Positions 11,999 through 21,364 of a DNA stretch of 64,000 bases are shown piece by piece; the stretch's first letter is position 1; each line of letters begins with the position of its first letter. The position numbers and the translations under genes are program-made. The notes beneath the pieces are model-generated. The model made no database searches. It was not told the DNA's origin and saw only the letters and a program-made list of their open reading frames with translations. Origin of the DNA: Capillidium heterosporum (lineage: Eukaryota; Entomophthoromycota; Entomophthoromycetes; Entomophthorales; Capillidiaceae); contig WBMQ01000009.1 in assembly GCA_016630905.1 (NCBI GenBank), positions 496,001 through 560,000 of the forward strand, in the 5' to 3' direction.

Positions 11999-13825
11999 CT
12001 ACATAACTTCATCCTGGAAGAAACGACCGGCACAGTTGAGTACAGTCTTGATAGTTGCCCACCGATCCTTATGTTCATGCAGTATAGCTATCAATTTCTG
12101 ACCGTACCGTATCAGGGTTGTTATTAGTACTGACCCACTATCAAACCTCTTCAAGCTACTGACTATGGTGTTGATGTAGTTGAGCAAAGTCAAGAAGTAG
12201 AGCCACTTGTAGTAGACGTAGGTATTAATGTAGTGGGTCCTGTGCCACAAAATAGTTCGAGCTGCCAGTAGTACCAGCGTCACAAATTTGAGTTCGTACT
12301 CCAAACCAATGAAAGTCTTTAGGTCTATGTCCTCAGCCGAAAAGTCGTGGTTCAAAAGGAGATCAGCGCTGGCCTCAATGTTGACAAAGGGCTCGTAGAT
12401 ATCAGCCACCATGTAGATATGTGCTAAAAAGACATGCAGTAGACCTGGGTCCTCAGGAACTGAAAGTAAATTGGAATTCAAGGCCATAGGGCTTTGTGTG
12501 AAAGGAAATACGAATATACCTTGGTGCAGCTGCACCTCCAACGTCAAGGCTTCGGCTATGAACTTTTTCTTATTGGAGATGTACATTGGCAGTCCATCTT
12601 TGTTCTTACTCACTAGGAAACGGAACTTTAAAGCGGAAATTTTCTCCAACGTCTCCACCACGTGCACCATGTGGATTAAACAGTATAAAGGTTCGTTGTG
12701 GCTGACTACCAGCTCAGGATCCTGAGGTAGATGTTTGGGCAGTTCAACATCGAGTGGCTTACAGTAGGTAGGTTCTTTGTACTCGAAGCATTCGTATAGT
12801 GGTAAGATGAAGGATTTGGTTGGTGGGAAAAGGGTAATGTCGTTGATACTTAGGATGTGGTAGAGGCGCAGGTACATCTCCTTAGTTGAGGAGCGTCTAG
12901 ATGCATAATTTAGGTTGATTCCGAAGAGGTGGGCCAGACGTACTGCTTGGCAGTGGTAGTATTTTTGGTCAAGAATCAAAGGTTGGTCGAAATCTAAATT
13001 ATTTAGAAAGGATAGTAAAAGGTTAGTGAAGAGGAGTGGAATGGTTGGAGTCATGTAGCAGAGCTTGTATAGGCTATGAACTTTCTTAGCAAAAGCCTCT
13101 TTGAGGACCGAACACAGTGGTAAGGATTCGAAGTTATTGGAAGCAAACAGGCAGATGGAGTACAAAAGTAGTTGGGTGTCGTTGGCATTGGGTGATTTGA
13201 GTAAAAGATTGTCCAAGTAAGCTTTTGGAACTAGCGGGTAGTACGAACCAACGTTAAAGTAAAATAAACTTATCATATGGTTGATCAATATCTCCGTCAA
13301 GTAAAATTCCTTCTTGGGAGCGATAAGTGGCTCATTTTTGGAGTTTAGCTTGGGTAGATGGAAGACGGTTGAAAATTCCAATAGTGATGAACTTAAATTA
13401 AATGGTTTGTAACTACTATCCAGCCAGGCGTTGGTCCTAATGTCAAAGAATTTGAAGTAGCTCTTGATGGTGCTCTTCTGAGAAAGTTTGCTTATGACGG
13501 TCGCCTTTTTTATCAAGTTGGGTAATATCAACGGTATCTTTTGGTATCCATGCTGAATTTGCTTCTGTTGATTTTTGAAGAATTGAGAGGCGTTTATGTT
13601 GGGGCTTAGGTAGAAACAAGCGACGCTCTTTTTGGCGCAGTGCCCGCATGAAGGCTGCATTCTGTCACAGAGCTTCCTATTCCGCCTGCAAGCTATACAG
13701 GGCGACTTCTTGTTGGTCAAGTAGTTGTACGTACATTCGATATTCAACTGTGCACATCGCTTACACACTAGGTCTAGGTTGCTGCACTTTATCTTGTAAG
13801 ATCTGCAATTGTCGCATGCTCCCAT
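11999..13825 (-). CDS. tandem double-Zn2Cys6 transcription factor, copy 1
   Basis: Fungal-type binuclear zinc cluster regulator. Unusually it has two complete Zn2Cys6 motifs back to back at the N-terminus: CDNCRSYKIKC...C..C......C, then about 11 residues later CIACRRNRKLC...C..C......C. Both have spacing C-x2-C-x6-C-x6-C-x2-C-x6-C; only the second has the usual Pro before Cys4. About 530 residues of helical middle-homology region follow, typical of fungal transcription factors, with FYFNVGSYYPLVP near residue 200. The frame is open 30 codons further upstream to 13915, but the paralogue at 14348-16150 begins right at the matching Met-x-Ala-Cys, so I place the start at 13825. Head-to-tail duplication with that paralogue; no introns. 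Targets unknown. Confidence 0.8.
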   Translation of the reverse strand: MGACDNCRSYKIKCSNLDLVCKRCAQLNIECTYNYLTNKKSPCIACRRNRKLCDRMQPSCGHCAKKSVACFYLSPNINASQFFKNQQKQIQHGYQKIPLILPNLIKKATVISKLSQKSTIKSYFKFFDIRTNAWLDSSYKPFNLSSSLLEFSTVFHLPKLNSKNEPLIAPKKEFYLTEILINHMISLFYFNVGSYYPLVPKAYLDNLLLKSPNANDTQLLLYSICLFASNNFESLPLCSVLKEAFAKKVHSLYKLCYMTPTIPLLFTNLLLSFLNNLDFDQPLILDQKYYHCQAVRLAHLFGINLNYASRRSSTKEMYLRLYHILSINDITLFPPTKSFILPLYECFEYKEPTYCKPLDVELPKHLPQDPELVVSHNEPLYCLIHMVHVVETLEKISALKFRFLVSKNKDGLPMYISNKKKFIAEALTLEVQLHQGIFVFPFTQSPMALNSNLLSVPEDPGLLHVFLAHIYMVADIYEPFVNIEASADLLLNHDFSAEDIDLKTFIGLEYELKFVTLVLLAARTILWHRTHYINTYVYYKWLYFLTLLNYINTIVSSLKRFDSGSVLITTLIRYGQKLIAILHEHKDRWATIKTVLNCAGRFFQDEVM

Positions 13826-14347
13826 TCTGTACCTTGTCAAATAAATGTCTTGAGATTTTCTAAATAAGCTACGATCAGCTATTTGAGATTTAGTTGGGGG
13901 TAAAAGTGATGGCAACTTAGTCTATGATTCAATAGGCTAAGTCAAACAAAATGGTTGCTAAAATGGCTATCAGGAGTAAGAATTACGATTGTATACATTC
14001 TAAAAACTGGAGAATGTTTATTATATTGAACTAATACAAACCACAAACTCGCATAAAAGTTGCAATTATAAACTGCTTATTCAAATATACAAATGCTATA
14101 TACATAAAAGGTTTTCTCTTGGATTATATATATATTACTGCCATATTTCGCATTTATTAAATTATTAGATATAAGTAACAGTATTATATAATTTAAATGC
14201 ATATAGACTGGCTAATAAGTTAGAAAATCGGTACATCTAACACCAATAATAAAATAAGTAAATGTATAATTAAATTATAGATCAGAAAAGTTATCATTAG
14301 ATATGTGCATCGAATTTTTTAATATGTAGCCATAAAATCACCTTACC
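13826..14347. other. spacer between tandem regulators
   Basis: AT-rich. It contains the putative promoter of copy 1 and the 3' end of copy 2. No other gene seen. Confidence 0.5.
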
Positions 14348-16150
14348 CTATTTAACATGTTCCAAGACGATTTCAATGGATCGCCACCGCTCTCTATGCT
14401 CCTGTAGAATGCTGACAATCTTTCGATGGTAGTCCAACAACAGACCTAGGACTGGAGGCTGCCTCTCCAATTTCTTCAAGCTGGAGATTGTCGTATTGAC
14501 GTAATTCATAAGCGAAAGAAGATAGAACCATTTGACATAGACACAAGAGGCTACATAATGGGCTGGGTGGCGAACGATGGTTCGAAGTACAAGCAAGATT
14601 ATCGTTATAAACTTCACTTCCACCTCAGAGTTTATAAACTCCCTCATGGGGATCCTTTCCAAGGCAAAGTTGAAGCTACTGAAAGTTTCTGCGTTGCCTA
14701 TGAAATCCACCGATGATTCATAGATGTCAGCTGCCAGCAGGAAATGGAATATAAATATATGTATAATCGCAGGGTCCTCGGGTACCTCAAGGTAGTTGAT
14801 ATTTAACGGCATATGACCGTAAGTGTAGGGAAAAGTGAATAACCTATCATGCAGTTTCTTCTCCAACACTAGAGCTTCGGCTATAAATAACTTACGATGC
14901 TTCATATTCGTTGGATTGCTAGGATTCCCACCTGCGAAATAAAGGATCTTTAATTCTGATATTTGGGCTACGATAGTGCCCATGAATACCAGGTGCCTTA
15001 AAAAGTATACAGATTGGTTATGGCTGACTACTAGATCGGGATCTATCGGTAAAAACTTAGGTAATTCGGGGTCAATAGGCGGACAAAAGGCCGGTTCCTC
15101 AAAGTCAAAACACTCATACAGAACTAGGTTGTACTTACCAATCGGAGGGAAGAAGACGCTGTTGTTCAAGCTTAAGTTCTGGTAAATCCTAATAAATATC
15201 TCCTTCATGGAGCTAGTACTTTTGGGGGATCTAAGGTGTGCCCCGAAGAGGTGCGCCAGTCGTATAGCTTGACAGTTGTAGTACTTTTGTGAAAGCATCA
15301 GAGGGTGCTTAAATTCTAGACCGTTAGCATTGGATAGGACGAGATTTGTAAAAAGAAGAGGTAAACTTGGCTTCATATAACAAACTTTGTATAATTTGGA
15401 AATCTTCAGGATAAAGACCTCTTTCAGTACGTGACTTAGAGGTAAAGACTCAAAATTGGCACTCCCCATCAAGCAAAGTGAATAAACCAGTAACTGAGTG
15501 TCATCCTGCTTAGGATATTTACGCAACAGTTCGTCTAGGTAGCCCTTTGGAACCAATGTAAAGTAGGATCCGGTATTGAAGTAAAATAGATCAATCAGAT
15601 GCTGGACCAAAATGTCGGTCAAGTAAAACTCCTTCTTCACCAAACTGTTCACCTCATTGTCTAGATTTATTTTTGGTAGTCTAAAAATGCTTGTAAAGTC
15701 TAAAATAGTCGTGCTCAGCCGATGCCTCTTCTGACTACCCTCGAACCATATATTGGCTTTAATATCGAAAAGTTTAATGTTACCACCGTTGCTGTTGGAA
15801 ACAAAATCTAAAATCACTATAGCATCTTTACTTAATTTCGGTATAGAGTAGTACGATTTAGGGACACTGGTTTGAACGTCCTTAACTTTATCTTTGAACT
15901 TGGAGAGTTGCGAAGAGGTGATATTGGGGCTAAGGTAGACGCAGGGTATATTCTTCTTACTACAGTACCCACAGGTTGGCTTCACCTTATCACACAGTGT
16001 CTTCTTCAACTTACAAGTCGCGCAGGGCAGCTCCTTCTTGCTAAAATCGTTGTAAGTACACCTTATACCGAATCGCTTGCATCGTTTACATTCCAACTCA
16101 GAGTTGTTGCACTTCTTTCTGTCTATTCGACAACTATCACATGCTGGCAT
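14348..16150 (-). CDS. tandem double-Zn2Cys6 transcription factor, copy 2
   Basis: Paralogue of the upstream-facing neighbour, uninterrupted at 600 codons. Zinc-cluster cysteines fall at residues 4, 7, 14, 21, 24, 31 and 43, 46, 53, 60, 63, 70, two full C6 clusters separated by 11 residues. The second has the canonical KVKP turn before Cys60. The body aligns along its length with copy 1 (for example FYFNTGSYFTLVPKGYLDELL against FYFNVGSYYPLVPKAYLDNLL), so the pair arose by tandem duplication and has since diverged considerably. Expected to be a nuclear DNA-binding regulator, possibly recognising an extended or two-part site. Nothing in the neighbourhood fixes its pathway, although the secreted-protein genes begin about 1 kb further on. 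Confidence 0.85.
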   Translation of the reverse strand: MPACDSCRIDRKKCNNSELECKRCKRFGIRCTYNDFSKKELPCATCKLKKTLCDKVKPTCGYCSKKNIPCVYLSPNITSSQLSKFKDKVKDVQTSVPKSYYSIPKLSKDAIVILDFVSNSNGGNIKLFDIKANIWFEGSQKRHRLSTTILDFTSIFRLPKINLDNEVNSLVKKEFYLTDILVQHLIDLFYFNTGSYFTLVPKGYLDELLRKYPKQDDTQLLVYSLCLMGSANFESLPLSHVLKEVFILKISKLYKVCYMKPSLPLLFTNLVLSNANGLEFKHPLMLSQKYYNCQAIRLAHLFGAHLRSPKSTSSMKEIFIRIYQNLSLNNSVFFPPIGKYNLVLYECFDFEEPAFCPPIDPELPKFLPIDPDLVVSHNQSVYFLRHLVFMGTIVAQISELKILYFAGGNPSNPTNMKHRKLFIAEALVLEKKLHDRLFTFPYTYGHMPLNINYLEVPEDPAIIHIFIFHFLLAADIYESSVDFIGNAETFSSFNFALERIPMREFINSEVEVKFITIILLVLRTIVRHPAHYVASCVYVKWFYLLSLMNYVNTTISSLKKLERQPPVLGLLLDYHRKIVSILQEHRERWRSIEIVLEHVK

Positions 16151-17157
16151 GTTGACACTGGCTTGAACACTATAAAGCTGGGATGAGAAATTTAAGGCTT
16201 TTGGGGTTTATAATTTTAAGGGGATACCCTTTCTTTCTGTTAATAAAGCGTCATAGTTTATGTATCAGACTGTACCAAATTAGCTGAGATAAGTTTGGAA
16301 AGCTTATAAGTTTAATTATAGATTTTTCAGATACTCTCAATTAATTTAGAACAGTTTGGTAAATTGATTTTGATCTGATCGATTATTTGCATCTTATTTG
16401 CAGTTTTATATAAAGAACCTTCAGATTTTACAGATTTGAAAGTAATCAGACAAATTGTATTCAAATATTTTGAATATAGAAATCCATTTCTTACTAATCA
16501 CTTATTGCTAGAGCAGTGGTATATAGCTATTGATTGATAAATCTCTAAAGTTCTTAGAGATACCTTTGAATATCTATGTACAAATTGTTTTTATAAAGCA
16601 TAATACTTTCTTTTCGGCACCCTCCAGACATAGAGTAGTTAAAGATCACCGCGACAAATGTGATAAAATATGGGTAGAGTAGTCTGGATAGCAACATGAT
16701 AGACGTTGCTATTTACTAGTCGTTATTGCAAAGTTCTCTATATCTTGCAAATAATTTGAAAGCTATACTATGGGATTAACAGTTAAATATATTTTTATAG
16801 ATAGATCGAAGGGTAGACTATCAAATTCCAAATAGATTACATTATAGCTAAAAGCTTTAATTACAGTGCAGTTGATTTGGGATTTAAGGTATCTTTTTCA
16901 ACAACACCGTTAAATATTGATTTTTAACTACATAAAAGCTATATACTTTATACTTTATCCGGTATGTAATGAAGATCAAATATATATCAAGCAGCATTAT
17001 GTATACTTTTCATATTTATTATGGCTAATTAGAGATCAGTTTTCGAATACAAGATTATTAAAGATTGTCTACCAATTTTTCAATATCTATTAGTTCGAGA
17101 CAATACCAACGATATATAAACTGAAATCCGTTAAAACTACAAAATAAAGTTAAGAAT
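16151..17157. other. intergenic, promoter region
   Basis: AT-rich spacer between divergent genes. A TATATAAA box at about 17113-17120 lies about 40 bases before the start of the secreted protein at 17158. Nothing else recognised. Confidence 0.5.
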
Positions 17158-17955
17158 ATGAAGGTTATCAAGAGTTTGAATTTTAATGTACTACTGGTTA
17201 GTATACTTTTGGGCACTAGCAGCGGTTTAGAGGGAGCGAGTAACGAGCCAGCAGCTCTAGAGGCGCTAAACTTGGGCACGAAGTTGCAGGGTTTGCAAAG
17301 TTTAGACGCCAACTCCGAACTGAACACCAACAAGTTGGTGCCATTCGGCAGCTCGAAAAGATCTGCTGAAAAACAAGCATTGAACAAGAACTTACTTGAT
17401 AGTAGAAAGCTTGGTTACCGCAAGGAATCATCGTATGACGACAAATACGATTACGATCGCAACCCCTACGATGAAAAACCTAACTATGATCGGAATCCCT
17501 ACGATGAGAAACCTAACTACGACGAAAAGCCCAGGTACGATGACGATGATGATGATAAAAAGCCTAGCTACGATAAACCCCAGTACGATAAACCTCAGTA
17601 CGATAAACCTCAGTACGATAAACCTCATTATGATAAACCCCACTATGATTACGACGATGATGATAATGATGATGATGACGATGATGACAAGAGATGCTAT
17701 AGGCGTAACGGGAACTTTATGAAGCCCAAGTGTCCCGATACTAGACGAAAGTGTAACAAAGGTAACAGTGGCACTTTCTGTCACCCTAATCGCTATGGGA
17801 AATCAAACTGCCCCCCCTGTTGGGTATTTAACAAGGACACTTGTAACTGGGACTGTTATGACTACCAACCTGGTTATGATAACGAAAAATGTATCTTCGA
17901 TTGGATTGATATCCACAACCTGCCTAGAATGTGCAGAAGCAAATACGATGACTGA
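17158..17955 (+). CDS. secreted Asp/Tyr-rich repeat protein with Cys-rich tail
   Basis: 265 residues, no known family. Residues 1-23 are a signal peptide. A low-complexity middle contains PYDEKPNYD-type units (about 95-125), a run of Asp, five consecutive five-residue YDKP(Q/H) units (about 138-165), and a second Asp run. A Lys-Arg pair precedes residue 69 and another directly precedes CYRRNG at about residue 180; both fit Kex2-type processing, which would free a tail of about 85 residues with eleven or so cysteines (CPDTRRKC, CHPNRYGKSNCPPC, CNWDC, and so on). The repeats give an acidic, metal-binding or mineral/wall-binding character. A processed secreted Cys-rich peptide with an acidic pro-region is my inference. 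TATA box about 40 bases upstream; no introns. Confidence 0.7.
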   Translation: MKVIKSLNFNVLLVSILLGTSSGLEGASNEPAALEALNLGTKLQGLQSLDANSELNTNKLVPFGSSKRSAEKQALNKNLLDSRKLGYRKESSYDDKYDYDRNPYDEKPNYDRNPYDEKPNYDEKPRYDDDDDDKKPSYDKPQYDKPQYDKPQYDKPHYDKPHYDYDDDDNDDDDDDDKRCYRRNGNFMKPKCPDTRRKCNKGNSGTFCHPNRYGKSNCPPCWVFNKDTCNWDCYDYQPGYDNEKCIFDWIDIHNLPRMCRSKYDD

Positions 17956-18271
17956 TCGGGAAACATTGAATAAAGTATTCACATTAAATGATCTAATATA
18001 TAGTTATATCTCCTTTAATGAATATTATTATAAAGTGATATAAAATCTTTCTAACATATATAGTTAAATTTAATATAACTTTTAGCTATATCAAAAGAAC
18101 CATACACTTTTATATCTAATAGCCAAAAATCGATACATTTCATTGGTTAAATTTGACTATTAGCTAGTCAATTCTGTACTTGGGCAAAATTTTTCGACTT
18201 TCTTTTTCAAAACTTGAACGAAGCGGAAACCAACAAATTTAGTCCAAGTTAGAGATACCAAGAAAAAGGCC
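17956..18271. other. intergenic
   Basis: Short AT-rich 3' region of the secreted-protein gene plus the uS11m promoter. Nothing further seen. Confidence 0.5.
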
Positions 18272-18820
18272 ATGCTAAACATAACCAAAAGCTCTCTCTC
18301 GAGTCTATTAAAGACACTATCGATAACCAAAAGATCTATCCACAACAGTATAGTAGCTAACGACCTAGATTTGAAAGAGGCGTTGCAGAGATCACCCAAA
18401 AGTCGTAACAAGAACAAAGATTCAGAATCAGCAAGCGCCAAATTCGTACTAAGTCAGCCTAGTGAGCTGTACACTCACATCTTAAACATCCATTCGACCT
18501 TGAACAACACCATTTTAACCCTATGTACCAAGGACAACAAAGTCATATTCACCTGCTCATCCGGTACCGCCGGATTTAAGAAGGCTAGACGCTCAGGTTT
18601 TGAAGCTGCCTACCAAGCTGCCACCCAACTTGTTGAAAAAAGTAACGAGAGAAAGTTGAACGTCAGCGACGTGCTAGTCAAGTTCAAAGGGTTTGGACCG
18701 GGCAGAGAAGCCGTCTTCAGAGCTTTACTTTCCAACACCAACTGGCATATCAATAGACTGGTCGACTGTACTCCCTTACCTCACGGTGGTTGTCGTCCTC
18801 CTAAGCCTAGACGTCTATAA
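18272..18820 (+). CDS. MRPS11: mitochondrial small-subunit ribosomal protein uS11m
   Basis: 182 residues. The C-terminal about 115 residues are a uS11 domain: HILNIHSTLNNTILTLC, the SSGTAGFKKARRSG block, AAYQAATQLVEK, VKFKGFGPGREAVFRAL, then the decoding-platform end CTPLPHGGCRPPKPRRL that is diagnostic for uS11. The first about 60 residues are Ser/Lys/Arg-rich with almost no acid at the start, as expected of a mitochondrial presequence, and cytosolic uS11 lacks such an extension. It acts in the mitoribosome small-subunit platform near the E site. Single exon. Confidence 0.92.
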   Translation: MLNITKSSLSSLLKTLSITKRSIHNSIVANDLDLKEALQRSPKSRNKNKDSESASAKFVLSQPSELYTHILNIHSTLNNTILTLCTKDNKVIFTCSSGTAGFKKARRSGFEAAYQAATQLVEKSNERKLNVSDVLVKFKGFGPGREAVFRALLSNTNWHINRLVDCTPLPHGGCRPPKPRRL

Positions 18821-19040
18821 ATAATTTTTATCGGTTTATTTTATATATTTGACATTTTTTCGATGTATGTATTTCAATGCCTGATATTTTAGCTAAAGTT
18901 ATATTAGAGATATTAAAAGAGCCTAAGGTTATCAAATTTAAAGAGTTTAGTAAATATTTAATGTATACATCTGATTTTTCTTACAATTATAAGGTTTGCT
19001 ATAACTGAAAGGCGCTTCAAAAAACATGTATATTTATAAG
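18821..19040. other. intergenic
   Basis: 3' flank between uS11m and the inverted repeat. No gene seen. Confidence 0.5.
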
Positions 19041-19080
19041 AATTACGAATATTTATTTTACAAAGCAATGTTTAGTGACA

Positions 19081-19512
19081 TTAGTCATAGTCGTCTCTCT
19101 TTCCACGACCTTTGCTTCCACCTTTACCGATATCGACATCAGCGCTTATTAGACTACCTCCTTTGCGGTTCTTTAGAACGTCCAAGTCAAGGTCCAGTAG
19201 CTTGCCTTTCTTCAGTAAGTCCAAGTCCAAATCAAGTAGACTGCCGCCTGATCCTTTGCGATGACCATTATCTCCCTTGCCGATATCGACATCAGCACTA
19301 ATCAGACTGCCTCCTTTATGGCCTTTTAAAACATCCAAGTCCAGATCCAACAGCTTTCCTTTCTTCAGTAGGTCCAGATCCAAGTCAAGTAGACTGCCAC
19401 TGGATCCTTTGCCACGGCCGTTGTAGGGAGGAGGCTGGTAGTTTCCAGGAGCTGGAGCAGCCAAGATGGCTGCGATTAAAGTGGTGGTGATTAATAGAGT
19501 AGCTTTGAACAT
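19081..19512 (-). CDS. secreted Leu/Asp-repeat protein, intact copy
   Basis: 143 residues, no family recognised. Signal peptide 1-18, then a short Pro-rich APAPGNYQPPPY segment, then two nearly identical repeats of about 46 residues. Each repeat is built of GGSLLDLDLDLLKKGK, LLDLDLDVLK and GGSLISADVDIGKG. Strict alternation of Leu/Ile/Val with Asp gives beta strands with one hydrophobic and one acidic face, separated by Gly/Lys turns. That suggests a beta-solenoid or cross-beta assembly, or a calcium-binding surface; this is inference. It ends GRGKRDDYD with a Lys-Arg pair before the last four residues. A TATATAAG-like box sits about 50 bases upstream in the transcribed direction. Confidence 0.75.
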   Translation of the reverse strand: MFKATLLITTTLIAAILAAPAPGNYQPPPYNGRGKGSSGSLLDLDLDLLKKGKLLDLDLDVLKGHKGGSLISADVDIGKGDNGHRKGSGGSLLDLDLDLLKKGKLLDLDLDVLKNRKGGSLISADVDIGKGGSKGRGKRDDYD

Positions 19513-20259
19513 TTTGGATGGTTGGTTTTTTGATAGCTGGAAAGTAATGGCATCTCCGTCTTATATACCCAATTTTCGGTTCCCTGGACCCCAGTTCCGA
19601 ACAAGTAGATTTTATAGGGGTGCTGAGGCTAGGCTTCACTAGCTTTGAAAAGCTTTCAAGTACACACCAAGGAAATAGGAAGCGTTTCGAGAACCTTAGC
19701 TGTACATATGCTGAAAGTGGGCTCTATGCGAACCTACACTTGAGTAAATACTTGTGCTTATCGATTATAAAACCGCATCGCTTTATACGTACATATATTT
19801 ACACACGCCTTGGGTTGTATGCTTGCAATTCAGAATATGCTGCATATCTGGAAAAATGCGTTTGCAGTTGGAATTTTCTATCTGGGGTACATGCTCCTAG
19901 GCTCTCAGGATGTACCCCAGATAAGAATTACTGCAAAGCATTTTTCAGATCTGTGCATATTCTGAATTGCAAGCCAACCGACCCAAGGCGTCTGTAATAT
20001 ATTCTTACGTATAGCGATGCTTTGGTTGTTATAATCGTTAGCACAAGTATTTTTTTCAAGTGTAGGCTTCGCATAGAGCCCATTACAGCTAGACAGCTAA
20101 TCTCGAAAACGCTTCCTATTTCTTGGGTACTTGAAAAGCTTTAAAGCTAGTGAAGCCTAGCCTCAGACCCCTATAACCTACTGTGAACTGGGTCCAGGAA
20201 CGAAAATGGGTATATAAGAGGAAGCAAACTTTCAGCTATCAAAAAACCAACCATCCAAA

Positions 20260-20691
20260 ATGTTCAAACTACTCTATTAATCACCACCACTTTAATCGCA
20301 GGCCTCTTGGCTGCTCCAGCTCCTGGAAACCTACCAGCCTCCTCCCTACGACGGCCGTGGCAAAGGATCCAGTGGCAGTCTACTTGACTTGGATCTGGAC
20401 CTACTGAAGAAAGGAAAGCTGTTGGATCTGGACTTGGATGTTTTAAAAGGCCATAAAGGAGGCAGTCTGATTAGTGCTGATGTCGATATCGGCAAGGGAG
20501 ATAATGGTCATCGCAAAGGATCAGGCGGCAGTCTACTTGATTTGGACTTGGACTTACTGAAGAAAGGCAAGCTACTGGACCTTGACTTGGACGTTCTAAA
20601 GAACCGCAAAGGAGGTAGTCTAATAAGCGCTGATGTCGATATCGGTAAAGGTGGAAGCAAAGGTCGTGGAAAGAGAGACGACTATGACTAA
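20260..20691 (+). pseudogene. second copy of the Leu/Asp-repeat gene, frame interrupted
   Basis: Right arm of the inverted repeat. From about 20350 to the stop the repeats are intact and nearly identical to those at 19081-19512. Near the start, relative to that copy, one base is missing in the signal-peptide codons and one extra C follows an AAC in the Pro-rich segment, so the normal start runs into TAA after six codons. The frame is restored downstream, so either this copy is recently dead or the consensus carries two sequence errors. The TATA box and 5' leader are conserved. Confidence 0.7.
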
Positions 20692-20830
20692 TGTCACTAA
20701 ACATTGCTTTGTAAAATAAATATTCGTAATTTTTGTGGATACTTACATTATTAAGTTCATTTTGAAAAATAAACAAATTTTTATTTTTCGTATTGATTAT
20801 AAATTTATTAAATATGCAGGTCTAGGTGCC

Positions 20831-21364
20831 TTACCTAGCCTTCACTAAAGGTACAGCTGGTTTAGTGAACACTTTACAGGAATGCATGTCTACAAATCGA
20901 TGTCTAGAAAGTATTTAGTATACCCACAAGTTTAGTTAACCTTACCTTGTACAGAAACTATGCCTACAACTCGAACAGGTGATCAATAATAATGCTTTGG
21001 ATTTACAACTGTTCAACTGGCACTGTTTGAATATCTTGCCAACTTCTCTATCTCTCTTAAAATCATTGCTATCACATCTATGATTTTCCCTCAAGCTTTT
21101 TTCCTCCGAATCGAGATGTACAGTCCCTAGTTTCGTTTTACAGGAGGTACAGGCTATTATCTTGCTATTATATCTACTTGTACAGCTTTCCGAGTGATAT
21201 TCTTTGGAAAAATGCTCTTTACAGAATACAGAGTTACAGCCAAAACATTTTATCGGTAATAAATCTAATAAAAGTTATTAGTATTGAGGTAGTGGGAAAT
21301 TTTAGTTACCGTATTGATTGCAGTACTTGAAGCTGCAGTGTTTACCAATCTTATCCAAGTCCAT
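20831..21364 (-). CDS. ZFAND2/Cuz1-like protein with two AN1 zinc fingers
   Basis: Three exons (21364-21310, 21264-20947 or thereabouts, 20903-20831) joined across introns of 45 nt (21265-21309, with a TACTAATAAC branch point) and 42 nt (20904-20945), giving a protein of about 148 residues. Finger 1 starts HCSFKYCNQYDLLPIKC and continues C..FC..H; finger 2 is QCQLNSCKSKALLLITC followed by SSCRHSFCTRHRFVDMHSC. Both follow the AN1 pattern and their order, spacing and N-terminal MDLDKIGKHC match human ZFAND2 and yeast Cuz1, which bind the proteasome and Cdc48/p97 during arsenite and protein-misfolding stress. It lacks obvious C-terminal ubiquitin-interacting motifs. It lies directly beside the Kunitz array, whose repeat units carry a decayed AN1-like finger. 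Confidence 0.88.

Larger units (their letters stand above)
19041..20731. repeat. large inverted repeat, arms about 0.85 kb, nearly no spacer
   Basis: Left arm about 19041-19890 is the reverse complement of right arm about 19905-20731 (coordinate sum about 39772 over the coding part). Each arm contains a copy of the Leu/Asp-repeat gene, pointing outward from the centre. The arms differ by scattered substitutions and small indels, more in the non-coding inner parts than in the coding parts. The centre is a short strong hairpin: TATCTGGGGTACAT at about 19880 pairs with ATGTACCCCAGATA at about 19910 around a loop of some 17 bases. Confidence 0.85.

Noticed and set aside
19870-19925. Central hairpin of the 19-20.7 kb palindrome as a terminator
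   Set aside because: It is the symmetry centre of the inverted repeat, upstream of both genes.
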